From Lysinibacillus cavernae (GTDB lineage: Bacteria > Bacillota > Bacilli > Bacillales_A > Planococcaceae), in the NCBI RefSeq assembly GCF_009724685.1, contig NZ_WMEF01000009.1, positions 124,001-188,000 on the forward strand: DNA of 64,000 nt. Direction: 5' to 3'. This document shows, piece after piece, positions 15,029 to 23,852 of the stretch. Numbering within the stretch: the stretch's first letter is position 1; every line of letters begins with the position of its first letter. The notes below the pieces were generated by a model. It did no database searches and was not told the DNA's origin. It saw only the letters and a list, made by a program, of their open reading frames with translations. The position numbers and the translations under genes are program-made.

Positions 15029-16429
15029 ATGTTAAACACAATAGGCGTTATTGGTTTAGGTGTTATGGGCAGCAACATTGCCTTAAACATGGCTAATAAG
15101 GGCGAGCAAGTAGCCGTTTATAATTACACACGAGATTTAACTGACAAATTGCTACAAAAAGTTGAAGGACAGGCGCTTACTCCTTACTATGAAATAGAGG
15201 CATTTGTACAATCTTTAGAAAAACCAAGAAAGATTTTTTTGATGGTTACAGCTGGAAAAGCCATTGATTCAGTTATTCAGTCTGTAGTGCCTTTCCTTGA
15301 AAAAGGTGATGTGATTATGGATGGTGGTAACTCTCACTATAAAGATACTGAACGTAGATACGATGAATTGAAAGCCTTAGGATTCGGCTATTTAGGGATT
15401 GGTATTTCAGGTGGTGAAGTGGGCGCATTGACAGGTCCCTCTATCATGCCTGGTGGAGATCAAGAGGTCTATGATAAAGCCGCTCCTATTCTTACAAAGA
15501 TCGCAGCACAAGTGAATGGTATACCATGCTGTACGTACATTGGCCCTAAAGGTGCAGGTCACTTTGTTAAAATGGTGCACAATGGAATCGAGTATGCAGA
15601 CATGCAGCTAATTGCAGAAGCCTATACGTTTTTAAGAAAAAATGTAGGATTATCCGTTGAGGAAATCGCTGATATCTTTGAAACATGGAATGAAGGCGAA
15701 TTGAAAAGTTATTTAATCGAAATTACAGCTGAAATTTTAAGAAAAAAAGATGATTTAACAGGATTACCACTGATTGATATGATTCTTGATAAAGCTGGTC
15801 AAAAAGGAACTGGAAAATGGACAAGTATACAATCTATAGATAATGGCATTCCTACATCGATTATTACAGAAGCCTTATTTGCTCGCTATATTTCATCATT
15901 AAAAGAGGAACGAGTTCGTGCAGAGGCTGTATTAACAGGACCAAACAACAATCAGCAGAATCTAGAAAAGGATGTATGGGTAGAATACGTACGACAAGCT
16001 CTCTATATGGGGAAAATCTGCGCATACGCACAAGGATTTACACAATATAAAATGACATCTGAGCTTTATGACTGGAACTTGCCATTAAAGGATATCGCGC
16101 TAATTTTCCGTAGTGGCTGTATTATTCGAGCAGAGTTTTTAAATGTTATTAGTGAAGCTTACCAAAATCAATCAGCACTAGATAATTTATTAATTGACCC
16201 CTACTTTGCAGAAAAGGCAAAGGGCTATCAAAACGCATTGAGAAAAGTAGTATGTGAAGGCATTCAAGTAGGTAATGCGTTCCCATGTTTAAGCGCTTCT
16301 CTCACATATTATGATAGTTATCGAACTGGTTCATCTAATGCTAATCTTCTGCAAGCACAACGAGATTATTTCGGCGCCCATACGTATGAGCGTATTGATA
16401 CACAAGGTGTTTTCCACACGAATTGGTAA
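15029..16429 (+). CDS. gntZ: 6-phosphogluconate dehydrogenase, decarboxylating (GntZ type)
   Basis: Oxidises 6-phosphogluconate to ribulose 5-phosphate and CO2, completing gluconate entry into the pentose phosphate pathway. N-terminal Rossmann motif GLGVMGSNIALNMANKG (about 8-24), GGNSHYKDTERR (about 99-110), substrate motif SGGEVGALTGPSIMPGG (about 127-143), catalytic KMVHNGIEYADMQ (about 180-192) and the C-terminal helical domain. 466 residues, normal length. AAAGGAGCGAG precedes the ATG. Last gene of the operon, followed at once by a strong terminator. Cofactor preference cannot be told from sequence reading alone. Confidence 0.94.
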   Translation: MLNTIGVIGLGVMGSNIALNMANKGEQVAVYNYTRDLTDKLLQKVEGQALTPYYEIEAFVQSLEKPRKIFLMVTAGKAIDSVIQSVVPFLEKGDVIMDGGNSHYKDTERRYDELKALGFGYLGIGISGGEVGALTGPSIMPGGDQEVYDKAAPILTKIAAQVNGIPCCTYIGPKGAGHFVKMVHNGIEYADMQLIAEAYTFLRKNVGLSVEEIADIFETWNEGELKSYLIEITAEILRKKDDLTGLPLIDMILDKAGQKGTGKWTSIQSIDNGIPTSIITEALFARYISSLKEERVRAEAVLTGPNNNQQNLEKDVWVEYVRQALYMGKICAYAQGFTQYKMTSELYDWNLPLKDIALIFRSGCIIRAEFLNVISEAYQNQSALDNLLIDPYFAEKAKGYQNALRKVVCEGIQVGNAFPCLSASLTYYDSYRTGSSNANLLQAQRDYFGAHTYERIDTQGVFHTNW

Positions 16430-16436
16430 TAAAAAG

Positions 16437-16485
16437 GCTAAAATATACATCATTCCTTCAATGAGTGTATATTTTAGCTTTTTTT
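16437..16485 (+). terminator. terminator of the gnt operon
   Basis: GCTAAAATATACA (16437-16449) pairs with TGTATATTTTAGC (16466-16478), followed by seven T residues. The downstream arm overlaps the end of the GGDEF remnant on the other strand. Confidence 0.92.
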
Positions 16486-16614
16486 ATAAACATTTACTCG
16501 ATTACGTCCTACATGTTTTGCTAAATACAGTGCTTTATCTGCTCTATTCAAATCATAATTATAATGTCTCCTCCCATTTATACCTTCAACTACTAAAGCC
16601 GAACGCAGAGGCAA
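16474..16614 (-). pseudogene. C-terminal remnant of a GGDEF (diguanylate cyclase) gene
   Basis: The minus strand encodes DLNRADKALYLAKHVGRNRV followed by NVYKKS and a stop at 16474-16476, the unmistakable end of a GGDEF domain. About 45 residues of frame remain (from LPLRSALVVEG on). The GGDEF motif and everything before it are missing, so it cannot make cyclic di-GMP. It is different in sequence from the intact GGDEF protein at 21-24 kb. The gnt terminator uses its last codons, so it sits exactly against the operon. Bases 16640-16843 contain no other gene. Confidence 0.7.
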
Positions 16615-16843
16615 AACAGTATATCGTTTTTAAGGCTGTATAACATAAACAATTGCACAATTTTTGTATAATGAAGGCATTGTGTTTAAACACAAATACA
16701 AATGCAGTACAGCTAAAAGTAATAAAAGCAGTCAATTGTGAATTCATGTCTATGTTAGCTTTTTAATGTAGCATAGACCCAAATTTTAGACATTTATTTA
16801 TTGATCAAATTGTATTTAAAAAAGAACCTTAAGGAGAGCCATC

Positions 16844-17170
16844 ATGACTAATAAGGGTAACTCAGAAATCATCTTCCTTTCTGATCCAGCCGAAAGTCTA
16901 ATCCACCCCTTTTTTAATAAACAAATCGTTTTTACGGGCGCTCTTTCTACGATGACTCGTTCTGAAGCTGCCAAAAAAGTAAAAGCTTGTGGAGGACTGT
17001 TGCAAGGGGTCGTTACACAGCAAACTGATTTCGTCATTCTCGGAGATAAACGTCGTGGTATAAGTACCAAACAGCATAAAGCAGAACAGCTAATTAATCA
17101 GGGGCAAGACATTCAACTACTAATAGAGGATGATTTTTTATGGCTTATTTCAATGCAAAAGAAATTGTAG
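16844..17170 (+). CDS. stand-alone BRCT-domain protein
   Basis: A 108-residue protein consisting of a leader of about 25 residues and one BRCT domain (about 26-102): KQIVFTGALSTMTRSEAAKK, the GG turn KACGGLLQGVVTQQTDFVIL, and the C-terminal Trp (FLWLI). BRCT domains bind phosphoproteins, DNA ends or each other. In bacteria they occur mostly in DNA ligase LigA and exonuclease fusions, so a free domain is less common. The usual role is inferred to be in DNA repair. Ribosome binding site AAGGAGAG. A shared bidirectional terminator follows. Confidence 0.8.
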   Translation: MTNKGNSEIIFLSDPAESLIHPFFNKQIVFTGALSTMTRSEAAKKVKACGGLLQGVVTQQTDFVILGDKRRGISTKQHKAEQLINQGQDIQLLIEDDFLWLISMQKKL

Positions 17171-17186
17171 CTTACACCCATTAAAA

Positions 17187-17217
17187 AAAGCCGATTTTTA
17201 GTAAAAAAAATCGGCTT
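17187..17217. terminator. bidirectional terminator between the BRCT gene and the PPIase gene
   Basis: AAGCCGATTTTT-type arms at 17189-17199 and 17206-17217 with A tracts before and T tracts after on both strands. It serves the converging genes on each side. Confidence 0.85.
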
Positions 17218-17231
17218 AAGCATCACATTGC

Positions 17232-17906
17232 TTATTTATTTACCTTAGGTGCTGGATAATCAAAGCCCTTGGTATCCACTTCCACCTTTTTCATTTGCTG
17301 ATCTTCTAGTGGTTTATCTGCACCATCTCGTTCAGCAGCAACAATTGCATCTACTGTTTCCATGCCCTCAATTACTTTCCCAAAAGCAGTATATTCCCCG
17401 TCCAGATGTGATGCTTCTTTTACCATAATGAAAAACTGTGAACCTGCAGAGTTTGGGTCTTGCGAACGAGCCATTGAAATAACACCACGTTCATGCTTCA
17501 TATTATTTTCAAAACCATTGGAAGCAAACTCACCATCAATCGAATAATCAGTTCCACCAGTACCATTCCCTAAAGGATCTCCACCCTGAATCATAAAATC
17601 AGGAATAACTCGATGGAAGATAAGACCATCATAAAACCCTTCTTTAACTAATGAAATAAAATTAGCGACTGTATTTGGTGCTACAGTGGGCTCTAATTCA
17701 ATGACGATTTTTTCATCATTTTTCATTGTAATCGTCACAATCGGATTTTCCTTCACTTCTGATGCATAATCCACCGTTTCTTTCGATTCCTTAGCATTGT
17801 TCCCTTCTGTTTTTTCACTATCCTTAGTTGTACCACAACCCGTCAAAACAAAAATGATTGCTAGCATCGATAACACTAGATAAAAACCTTTATTTCTTGC
17901 GAACAT
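17232..17906 (-). CDS. cyclophilin-type peptidyl-prolyl isomerase, lipoprotein
   Basis: A 224-residue lipoprotein: signal peptide with lipobox LTGC (Cys24), a short charged linker, then a complete cyclophilin domain (about 45-215). The active-site stretch is FHRVIPDFMIQGGDP, followed by GSQFFI and the FGKVIEGMETVDAI segment. It would speed proline isomerisation during folding of exported proteins on the outer face of the membrane, alongside PrsA-like foldases. The residues needed (Arg of FHRV, Gln of GSQFF) are present. Monocistronic. Confidence 0.93.
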   Translation of the reverse strand: MFARNKGFYLVLSMLAIIFVLTGCGTTKDSEKTEGNNAKESKETVDYASEVKENPIVTITMKNDEKIVIELEPTVAPNTVANFISLVKEGFYDGLIFHRVIPDFMIQGGDPLGNGTGGTDYSIDGEFASNGFENNMKHERGVISMARSQDPNSAGSQFFIMVKEASHLDGEYTAFGKVIEGMETVDAIVAAERDGADKPLEDQQMKKVEVDTKGFDYPAPKVNK

Positions 17907-18165
17907 ATTTTTTCAACTCCTCTTGTTAATCGTCTATTCATTATAAAACTATCGGATTATTTACGACAAATCAAATAACCCCCTATCCAAAAGATTTTCT
18001 AATTAGGAGTAGGACATCCTTCAATATCCATCACACTGTCCTAACACACTTTAAAATGATTGGAATGGGCTGAACAATTTTATAACAAAATCAAGTTTTG
18101 AAGATAATCTTATTTTGAACAATAAGTAAAATTAAGGGTTTGATCATAACCATCCTGTTTCAATA
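17907..18165. other. intergenic, no gene seen
   Basis: Between the PPIase start and the terminator of the LytTR/DUF3021 pair. AT-rich, with short stop-broken frames on both strands. It presumably contains the PPIase promoter, which I could not place with confidence. Confidence 0.5.
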
Positions 18166-18201
18166 AAAATGGCATAGGGTTCTGAAACCCTACGCCATTT
18201 T
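18166..18201 (-). terminator. terminator of the LytTR/DUF3021 genes
   Basis: AAAATGGCATAGGGTT pairs with AACCCTACGCCATTTT (one G-U) around CTGA. On the minus strand TTTTT follows. It lies about 80 bases past the DUF3021 stop. Confidence 0.8.
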
Positions 18202-18282
18202 ATCTCAACCCCTGCGGAAAACTAAATACATTGAGCGGATCACAGTATAAAGGGAATAAATATTTTTGCGAAATCATTAAAT

Positions 18283-18720
18283 TTAGAGCTTATTATCCTG
18301 AATCATTGATTTAAATTTTTTTAACTTATTTTGCGTTCTACGATACATTAGATAATCAAATAAATTTGCCATACAAATTATGCCAAGCACAATGCATAAT
18401 GTTGTAGTGAATTCCCCTTTATTTAGCATTTCACTGCTTGTAGTCATCATTAAAGATGCCATAATCAATGTAGTAACGATTAAGGCAATTAAGTTATTTA
18501 TTAAAAAGTAAGTTCGTGCATTTGCTATACTGATTGGCAGTTTTGTTGTTAACCATTCTGAAATAAAACCAATTAAAAATCCAATGCTTCCGCTGGCTAA
18601 TACCATGGAGACTTTATATGAAAATATTACGTCTTCATTGCCATATAACAGTAGTATAACGCCAATGAAGAGACCAAGAAAAAATGACTTTATAATATTT
18701 GCTAAATGAATTTTCTCCAT
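18283..18720 (-). CDS. DUF3021 family membrane protein
   Basis: A 145-residue protein with four hydrophobic segments (about 10-25, 40-56, 75-95, 105-122) and a basic cytoplasmic tail. It fits the DUF3021 family, whose members are nearly always encoded beside a LytTR regulator, as here (10 bases downstream of one). In studied cases the membrane partner restrains the LytTR protein. Assigned by topology, length and context. Confidence 0.75.
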   Translation of the reverse strand: MEKIHLANIIKSFFLGLFIGVILLLYGNEDVIFSYKVSMVLASGSIGFLIGFISEWLTTKLPISIANARTYFLINNLIALIVTTLIMASLMMTTSSEMLNKGEFTTTLCIVLGIICMANLFDYLMYRRTQNKLKKFKSMIQDNKL

Positions 18721-18730
18721 TATTGTTCTC

Positions 18731-19273
18731 CTATATTTTTAGCGTATTCCGAAGCTTTTTTGAGTACATTTTTGACACTTCCAGTTCAATGTTATTATTC
18801 ATTCTAAGTACAAATCTGGAGTTGAACCAGGGGATAATTTCTTTTACGTGCAGCAGATTCACAAGCTGTGATTTGTTGATTCGTATAAATCCTTTTACTC
18901 CCCATATGTTCTCATAATATTGCAAGGTTTCTTTGATACTATACTGATCAGAGGTTGTATATGCGTTAATACCACTAGGACCCGATTCAACATATACAAC
19001 ATCCCTTCGTTCAATAACTGTAAACTTATTATTACTTAAACCTATAAGCGTATCTATAAATCGCCTATCTTCTTGAATACCAGTGACCAGTAGCCTAATG
19101 ACATCCATGTAATCAATAGCATCGAATACAATGCTTAGCTTTTCATTCGGTATATCATATCCTTTTTCAACGAGTACCAAATCACTGTCTTGCTTAACTT
19201 CAATATGATATTTTGATAATTCTTGTTTCAGTTTTTCATATACTTTATGTGAACACAATAATTGAACCACCAT
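18731..19273 (-). CDS. LytTR-domain transcriptional regulator
   Basis: A 180-residue protein. The C-terminal half (about 85-180) is a LytTR DNA-binding domain: DVVYVESGPSGINAYTTSDQ, GFIRINKSQLVNLLHVKEII, then FVLRMNNNIELEVSKMYSKK. The N-terminal 80 residues are not a CheY receiver (no phosphorylatable Asp pattern), so it is a stand-alone LytTR regulator. AGGAG precedes the start. Co-transcribed with the DUF3021 gene; the pair may control the class C beta-lactamase-like gene just upstream, but no direct-repeat operator was identified. Confidence 0.85.
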   Translation of the reverse strand: MVVQLLCSHKVYEKLKQELSKYHIEVKQDSDLVLVEKGYDIPNEKLSIVFDAIDYMDVIRLLVTGIQEDRRFIDTLIGLSNNKFTVIERRDVVYVESGPSGINAYTTSDQYSIKETLQYYENIWGVKGFIRINKSQLVNLLHVKEIIPWFNSRFVLRMNNNIELEVSKMYSKKLRNTLKI

Positions 19274-19302
19274 ATGTCTCCTAATGACAACTTAAGACGT
19301 AT

Positions 19303-20490
19303 TTATTCAACTTTCATCCTATCATAAATCATTCTAATTTTTACTAATTCTTCTATACCCTTTTCCCTATATTCTAACGCTCCAAAATTAGCAATAAAAA
19401 TAGTGTCCTTTTTTTCATCGTATAACATATAGGTTCCTGTAGCCCCAACACCACCATAAATATCGGTTATTGAACTAAACCTTAATAGAAAAGACAACTC
19501 GCTAAAGTCAAAATACATCATGCCCATGCCATAATAAATACCTTTTTCAAAGCTATGATTGAAGTCCTTCATCTGACTATAAACTTCATCAGAAAGTAAG
19601 TGCCCATTACCTAAAGCCTTCATGAACGTTAACAGATCATTCATAGTCGTAACAACACCCCCGCCTGCCCAATCTACCGATAATGCCTTTTTGTTGCTAT
19701 AGTCCATGCCATTTAAATATATTCCAATAATGTCAGACGGACCATCATTATAGAACATTAAATAACTATCGTTCATGCCCAACGGCTCAAATATTCTTTC
19801 TTCTAAAATATCGGAATAAGTTTTTCCCTCGATAGCTTCCAAAATAAATCCAAGCAAAACATACCCCGTATCTGAATAATAAAATTGTTGCCCTGGTCGT
19901 CCTACAGGATTCTGGTTTTCTCTAGTAAACGCAAGCAACTCTTCTGGTGTAAATAAGAGGTCAGGATTGGACGAAACCCTCTCCATCATAGTTTTTCCGC
20001 TATTTACTGGACCTTCAAAATAATCACCTATTCCTGACGTATGACTCAATAATTGCTGCAAGGTTACCTGATCACTATAATCATTGCCATTCATCACAAA
20101 TAAACCGTTAAGGAGATCCTCATCTAGCCACAAATTAATTTTATCATCAAAGTTTATTTTCCCTTCGTCGACTAACATTCCAAAGACAGTAGCACACATG
20201 GTTTTACCGATGCTAGCTGAATGATATGGACTGTCAATTTGAACAGGTTGATCAGAGGATTGATTTTTAGTACCGACTGCAAATTGTTCAAAGTAACCTG
20301 TCTGATCAGAGTAAATTGTTAGTAATGCGCTAGACAATGCATCATTTTTTTCAACTATTTCTATTAGGTGTTTTTCGATTTTTTCAGAAACTACCTCCTC
20401 GGATATCGGTCTATTCATGATAACCAGTACGCAAAATCCAGTTCCAACTAAAATAATTACGCTAACCAAAATTCTTATAACTATTTTCAT
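19303..20490 (-). CDS. class C beta-lactamase-family serine hydrolase, membrane anchored
   Basis: A 395-residue protein with an N-terminal membrane anchor or uncleaved signal (about 4-25) and a beta-lactamase/DD-peptidase fold. Catalytic Ser93 and Lys96 lie in SASIGK; the second motif is YSDTGY (Tyr-Ser-Asp in place of Tyr-x-Asn). Sequence GGGVVTTMNDLLTFMKAL is also family-typical. Such proteins are esterases, D-aminopeptidases or penicillin-binding-like hydrolases; antibiotic hydrolysis should not be assumed. I chose ATG 20490 because AAAGGG lies well spaced before it; the GTG at 20499 is too close. It lies 30 bases before the LytTR gene on the same strand. Confidence 0.85.
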   Translation of the reverse strand: MKIVIRILVSVIILVGTGFCVLVIMNRPISEEVVSEKIEKHLIEIVEKNDALSSALLTIYSDQTGYFEQFAVGTKNQSSDQPVQIDSPYHSASIGKTMCATVFGMLVDEGKINFDDKINLWLDEDLLNGLFVMNGNDYSDQVTLQQLLSHTSGIGDYFEGPVNSGKTMMERVSSNPDLLFTPEELLAFTRENQNPVGRPGQQFYYSDTGYVLLGFILEAIEGKTYSDILEERIFEPLGMNDSYLMFYNDGPSDIIGIYLNGMDYSNKKALSVDWAGGGVVTTMNDLLTFMKALGNGHLLSDEVYSQMKDFNHSFEKGIYYGMGMMYFDFSELSFLLRFSSITDIYGGVGATGTYMLYDEKKDTIFIANFGALEYREKGIEELVKIRMIYDRMKVE

Positions 20491-21043
20491 CTTGACCACC
20501 CTTTCGCTTCACGTACTTTAAATTTATTCGGAAGTTGATTATTCCGAAATTCATTAAGTCTAAGTGGTCAAAATTAAAGGGTAAGGCAACTTTTTTATGG
20601 TCTAATAATTTCAGGTATCCAAATCGGTAGAAAATATAGTCCCAAGCAAAATGTCTCTTAAGGCGGAAACAGATTCATGCATAAAGGTTGTTCCTTCATT
20701 GACAGCACAAAATACACCACATCCTCCAAGATGAATTAAAATTCACTTCTACAAAATAGCAAAAATCTAATTATTTCCCACATCAATTCACAGACTCTTA
20801 CTAAACTATTTAATGATAAATTGATTAAGTGAACACCACTTAAAGAAGGATTGTAGTCCTACATAATAAAGTTAATAGAAAAAACATAAAATACTATTAA
20901 GGATATTTAACTAATTTCTAGATTTTTTTACCTACCTGTTTATTACTACTGTAAAATAAAATCATGAGACATTCGATACGAATAAAGCAAATATTTAACA
21001 ATAATTTCTACAGGACAATGATAAAAATTGGAGGTTCATATAA
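20491..21043. other. intergenic, one possible coding remnant on the minus strand
   Basis: The gap separates divergent transcription units. On the minus strand 20733-20611 encodes an open stretch (HLGGCGVFCAVNEGTTFMHE and on to a stop) that looks protein-like but lacks a start and a recognised family. The right end contains the ribosome binding site TTGGAGG of the next gene. No structured element was evident. Confidence 0.35.
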
Positions 21044-23821
21044 ATGTCTATAGAACAAACAAGGTATTCTCGACTGGCCAATATTACGAAAATGATAAAC
21101 ATGAAGCTAGATTTACGTGAAGTATTGGAGCAGGTAACAATAGCAATATCTGAAGAAATCGTCAACTGTGATTCCGTGGGCATTTATTTGCCGCAAAAAG
21201 ATGGGACATTCAGAGGTTATGTAGGAAAACCAGAAGTGATTAATGGTTGGACATTGAATATGCATATTATTGACACCGAAATAGATTTACTGGCAAAAGA
21301 AGTAATTGAAACTAAGAAAACAATCTACATTCCTGATACCTCAAAGGATAGTCGACCTGATCCTAGAGCTGTTGAGGGATTTCATATTAAATCTTTATTA
21401 GTACTTCCTATTTCCTTTGAACAGGAGTTATTTGGCCTTGTTTTTTTATTTGATTATGGCATTCCAATGAATTTAACAGAAGAAGAAATTCAAACAGTTG
21501 AAGCATATGTAAATATGGCTGCTGTTGCTATTCAAAACGCCAACAATTTAGCTTATAAAGAACACCTTTTAAACGAAAAGCAGTTGTTGCTTGATGTTAC
21601 ACGCGACTTATCAATGTGCTCTTCCCTACAAGAGAGCCTTGATAAATGTTTTTTCTACTTAGAAAAGGTATTAGACAATAAGAATATAGGTGTCCACCTA
21701 TTAGATCCGTTAGCAGAAAAAAGAATTAAACCGGCGAAGTTGAGTAAGGATAGTGATTGGACAGAAGAAAACTGGCTAAAGACTCATAATAAATTAAAAA
21801 TTGATGAAAGCAATGATGCTTTAATGCAGGAGGTTTTTGAAACTAAAAAAGCTATTCTTATCCCAAATGTATTTGAGGATGAAAGGCCAAATCATGAAGT
21901 TTGTCGTAATTTCGGCATAAACGGTTTAGTTATGTTTCCTCTGATTTCAATGGGTGAAATTTTAGGACAAATATCTATTGTTAATCTTGAAGATAAACCT
22001 TTTTTCTATTCAGAAACTCAATTACAGTTAGCCCAATCAATTGTTGATACTACCGCATCGGCATTATCCAACCTGCTATATATGGAAAAGCAAGAAATTA
22101 TTATTGAGGAGAGAACCTCAGAAGTAATAATCAAGAATAAAGAGCTTGAAAGGGTTGTCGCAGAGTTACAGCAGCTTAGCCGTGAAAAAGAGTTAATTCT
22201 CAATTCAGCAGGTGAAGGTATCTTTGGATTAGATCTTGATCGTAACATTACGTTCTGCAATCCAGCAGGTGCACTCATGTTGGGTTATGAAACAGAGAAG
22301 GAACTGATCGGGAAATCAGTCGATATTATTATGAGTGGTTGTGAAACAGAGGTTAAAAATATAGTTCCAACCTTTTTAAATACAAATTGCAACAGCTACA
22401 ACGTATTTTTTAGAAAAGATAATTCCAACTTTCCTGTGGAATATGTAACCTCTTTCATAAAAGAAGGTGACGAGGTAGTAGGCGAAGTTGTCACATTTAA
22501 AGATATAACGCAAAGAAAGCAACTAGAAGAAAAAATTAAATACCATGCTTATTTTGATAGTTTAACGGATTTACCTAATAGAATTCTTTTACTAGACAGA
22601 CTAACGCAGGGACTGAAGTCTGCAAAAGTGAATAATGAAAAATTAGCAGTTCTCTATTTAGATTTAGATCGCTTCAAGTTAGTAAATGATTCGCTAGGTC
22701 ATAGCTATGGAGATTTATTGCTCCAAAGCGTTGCCAAACGTTTAAGTGCTTGCGTTCCAGAAGATGCAACTGTATCAAGGCAAGGAGGGGATGAGTTTAC
22801 AATCTATTTACCTTCTATTAAATGTGAAAATGACATTTTGAAGGTTATTAATTGTATAAATGCTTCATTCTCTAGACCTTTCAATTTAATAGACAATGAA
22901 ATTTATATTAAAACAAGTATTGGTATCAGCCTGTTTCCTGAAAACGGTGATACTACAGAGACATTAATCAAAAATGCAGACACAGCAATGTATAAATCGA
23001 AAGAAACACCTGGTACTAGCTATCATTTCTTTAGCGAAGGAATGGATACAAGAACTTTTGAAAGTATCAAGCTTGAAAATGATTTATATAAGGCGTTAGA
23101 GCGAGAAGAACTTATTGTCTTCTATCAGCCACAAATAAACTATAGAACAAACAGAATTAAGGGTGTTGAAGCTCTATTAAGGTGGAATCATCGAGAACAT
23201 GGAATGATCACACCAGATAAGTTTATTCCAATTGCTGAAGAAACAGGTTTAATTGTCCCTATAGGTGAGTGGGTTCTTAAAGAAGCCTGCAAACAATTAA
23301 AAGAATGGCATAATCAGGGGTATCCTTTAATTAGTATGTCTGTGAATTTATCAGTCCATCAGTTTGAACAAAATAATTTATTTTCTATAGTAAAAAATGT
23401 CCTCGATGAAACAAATCTGTCACCTAAGTATTTACAACTAGAGCTCACAGAAAATCTAATTGTTAAAAATACTGAGGTAACATTAAAAACGATGACACAA
23501 TTGAAAGGGCTTGGTGTAAATTTGGCCATTGATGATTTTGGTACCGGATATTCATCTTTAGGTTATTTGAAAAATTTACCGATTTCCACATTAAAAATTG
23601 ATAAGTCCTTTGTACAAGAAATGTTAACGGATGATGCAGCAGCTATTACAAATACGATTATTACGCTTGCTCAAAATTTAAAACTTGAAGTTATTGCAGA
23701 AGGTGTCGAAACAAAAGAACAAGCCGACTATTTATTGGCACAAAATTGTCATTTAATGCAAGGATATTTTTTCAATAAGCCTATGAAAGCTGGAGAAATT
23801 ATGAAAAAATATTTCTATTAG
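21044..23821 (+). CDS. GAF-GAF-PAS-GGDEF-EAL cyclic di-GMP signalling protein
   Basis: A 925-residue cytoplasmic sensor. Order: GAF domain 1 (about 5-165), GAF domain 2 (about 180-345), coiled coil (about 350-380), PAS (about 385-490), GGDEF (about 505-665), EAL (about 680-920). The cyclase motif GGDEF is intact (581-585) but the usual RxxD product-inhibition site upstream is absent (the region reads [10 protein letters not shown]). The phosphodiesterase residues are present: EALLRW (from 709), [33 protein letters not shown] and MQGY. It may therefore make and degrade c-di-GMP according to ligands of the GAF/PAS domains. Ribosome binding site TTGGAGG. No membrane segment. The next gene follows by 31 bases on the same strand. 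Confidence 0.93.
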   Translation: MSIEQTRYSRLANITKMINMKLDLREVLEQVTIAISEEIVNCDSVGIYLPQKDGTFRGYVGKPEVINGWTLNMHIIDTEIDLLAKEVIETKKTIYIPDTSKDSRPDPRAVEGFHIKSLLVLPISFEQELFGLVFLFDYGIPMNLTEEEIQTVEAYVNMAAVAIQNANNLAYKEHLLNEKQLLLDVTRDLSMCSSLQESLDKCFFYLEKVLDNKNIGVHLLDPLAEKRIKPAKLSKDSDWTEENWLKTHNKLKIDESNDALMQEVFETKKAILIPNVFEDERPNHEVCRNFGINGLVMFPLISMGEILGQISIVNLEDKPFFYSETQLQLAQSIVDTTASALSNLLYMEKQEIIIEERTSEVIIKNKELERVVAELQQLSREKELILNSAGEGIFGLDLDRNITFCNPAGALMLGYETEKELIGKSVDIIMSGCETEVKNIVPTFLNTNCNSYNVFFRKDNSNFPVEYVTSFIKEGDEVVGEVVTFKDITQRKQLEEKIKYHAYFDSLTDLPNRILLLDRLTQGLKSAKVNNEKLAVLYLDLDRFKLVNDSLGHSYGDLLLQSVAKRLSACVPEDATVSRQGGDEFTIYLPSIKCENDILKVINCINASFSRPFNLIDNEIYIKTSIGISLFPENGDTTETLIKNADTAMYKSKETPGTSYHFFSEGMDTRTFESIKLENDLYKALEREELIVFYQPQINYRTNRIKGVEALLRWNHREHGMITPDKFIPIAEETGLIVPIGEWVLKEACKQLKEWHNQGYPLISMSVNLSVHQFEQNNLFSIVKNVLDETNLSPKYLQLELTENLIVKNTEVTLKTMTQLKGLGVNLAIDDFGTGYSSLGYLKNLPISTLKIDKSFVQEMLTDDAAAITNTIITLAQNLKLEVIAEGVETKEQADYLLAQNCHLMQGYFFNKPMKAGEIMKKYFY

Positions 23822-23852
23822 GTTTTAATTTTATAAGCAAAGGAGATTTATT

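Noticed and set aside
19303-20490. Antibiotic-resistance beta-lactamase
   Set aside because: The SxxK and YSD motifs fit the broad class C/DD-peptidase-esterase family, where most members do not hydrolyse beta-lactams; nothing supports a resistance call.
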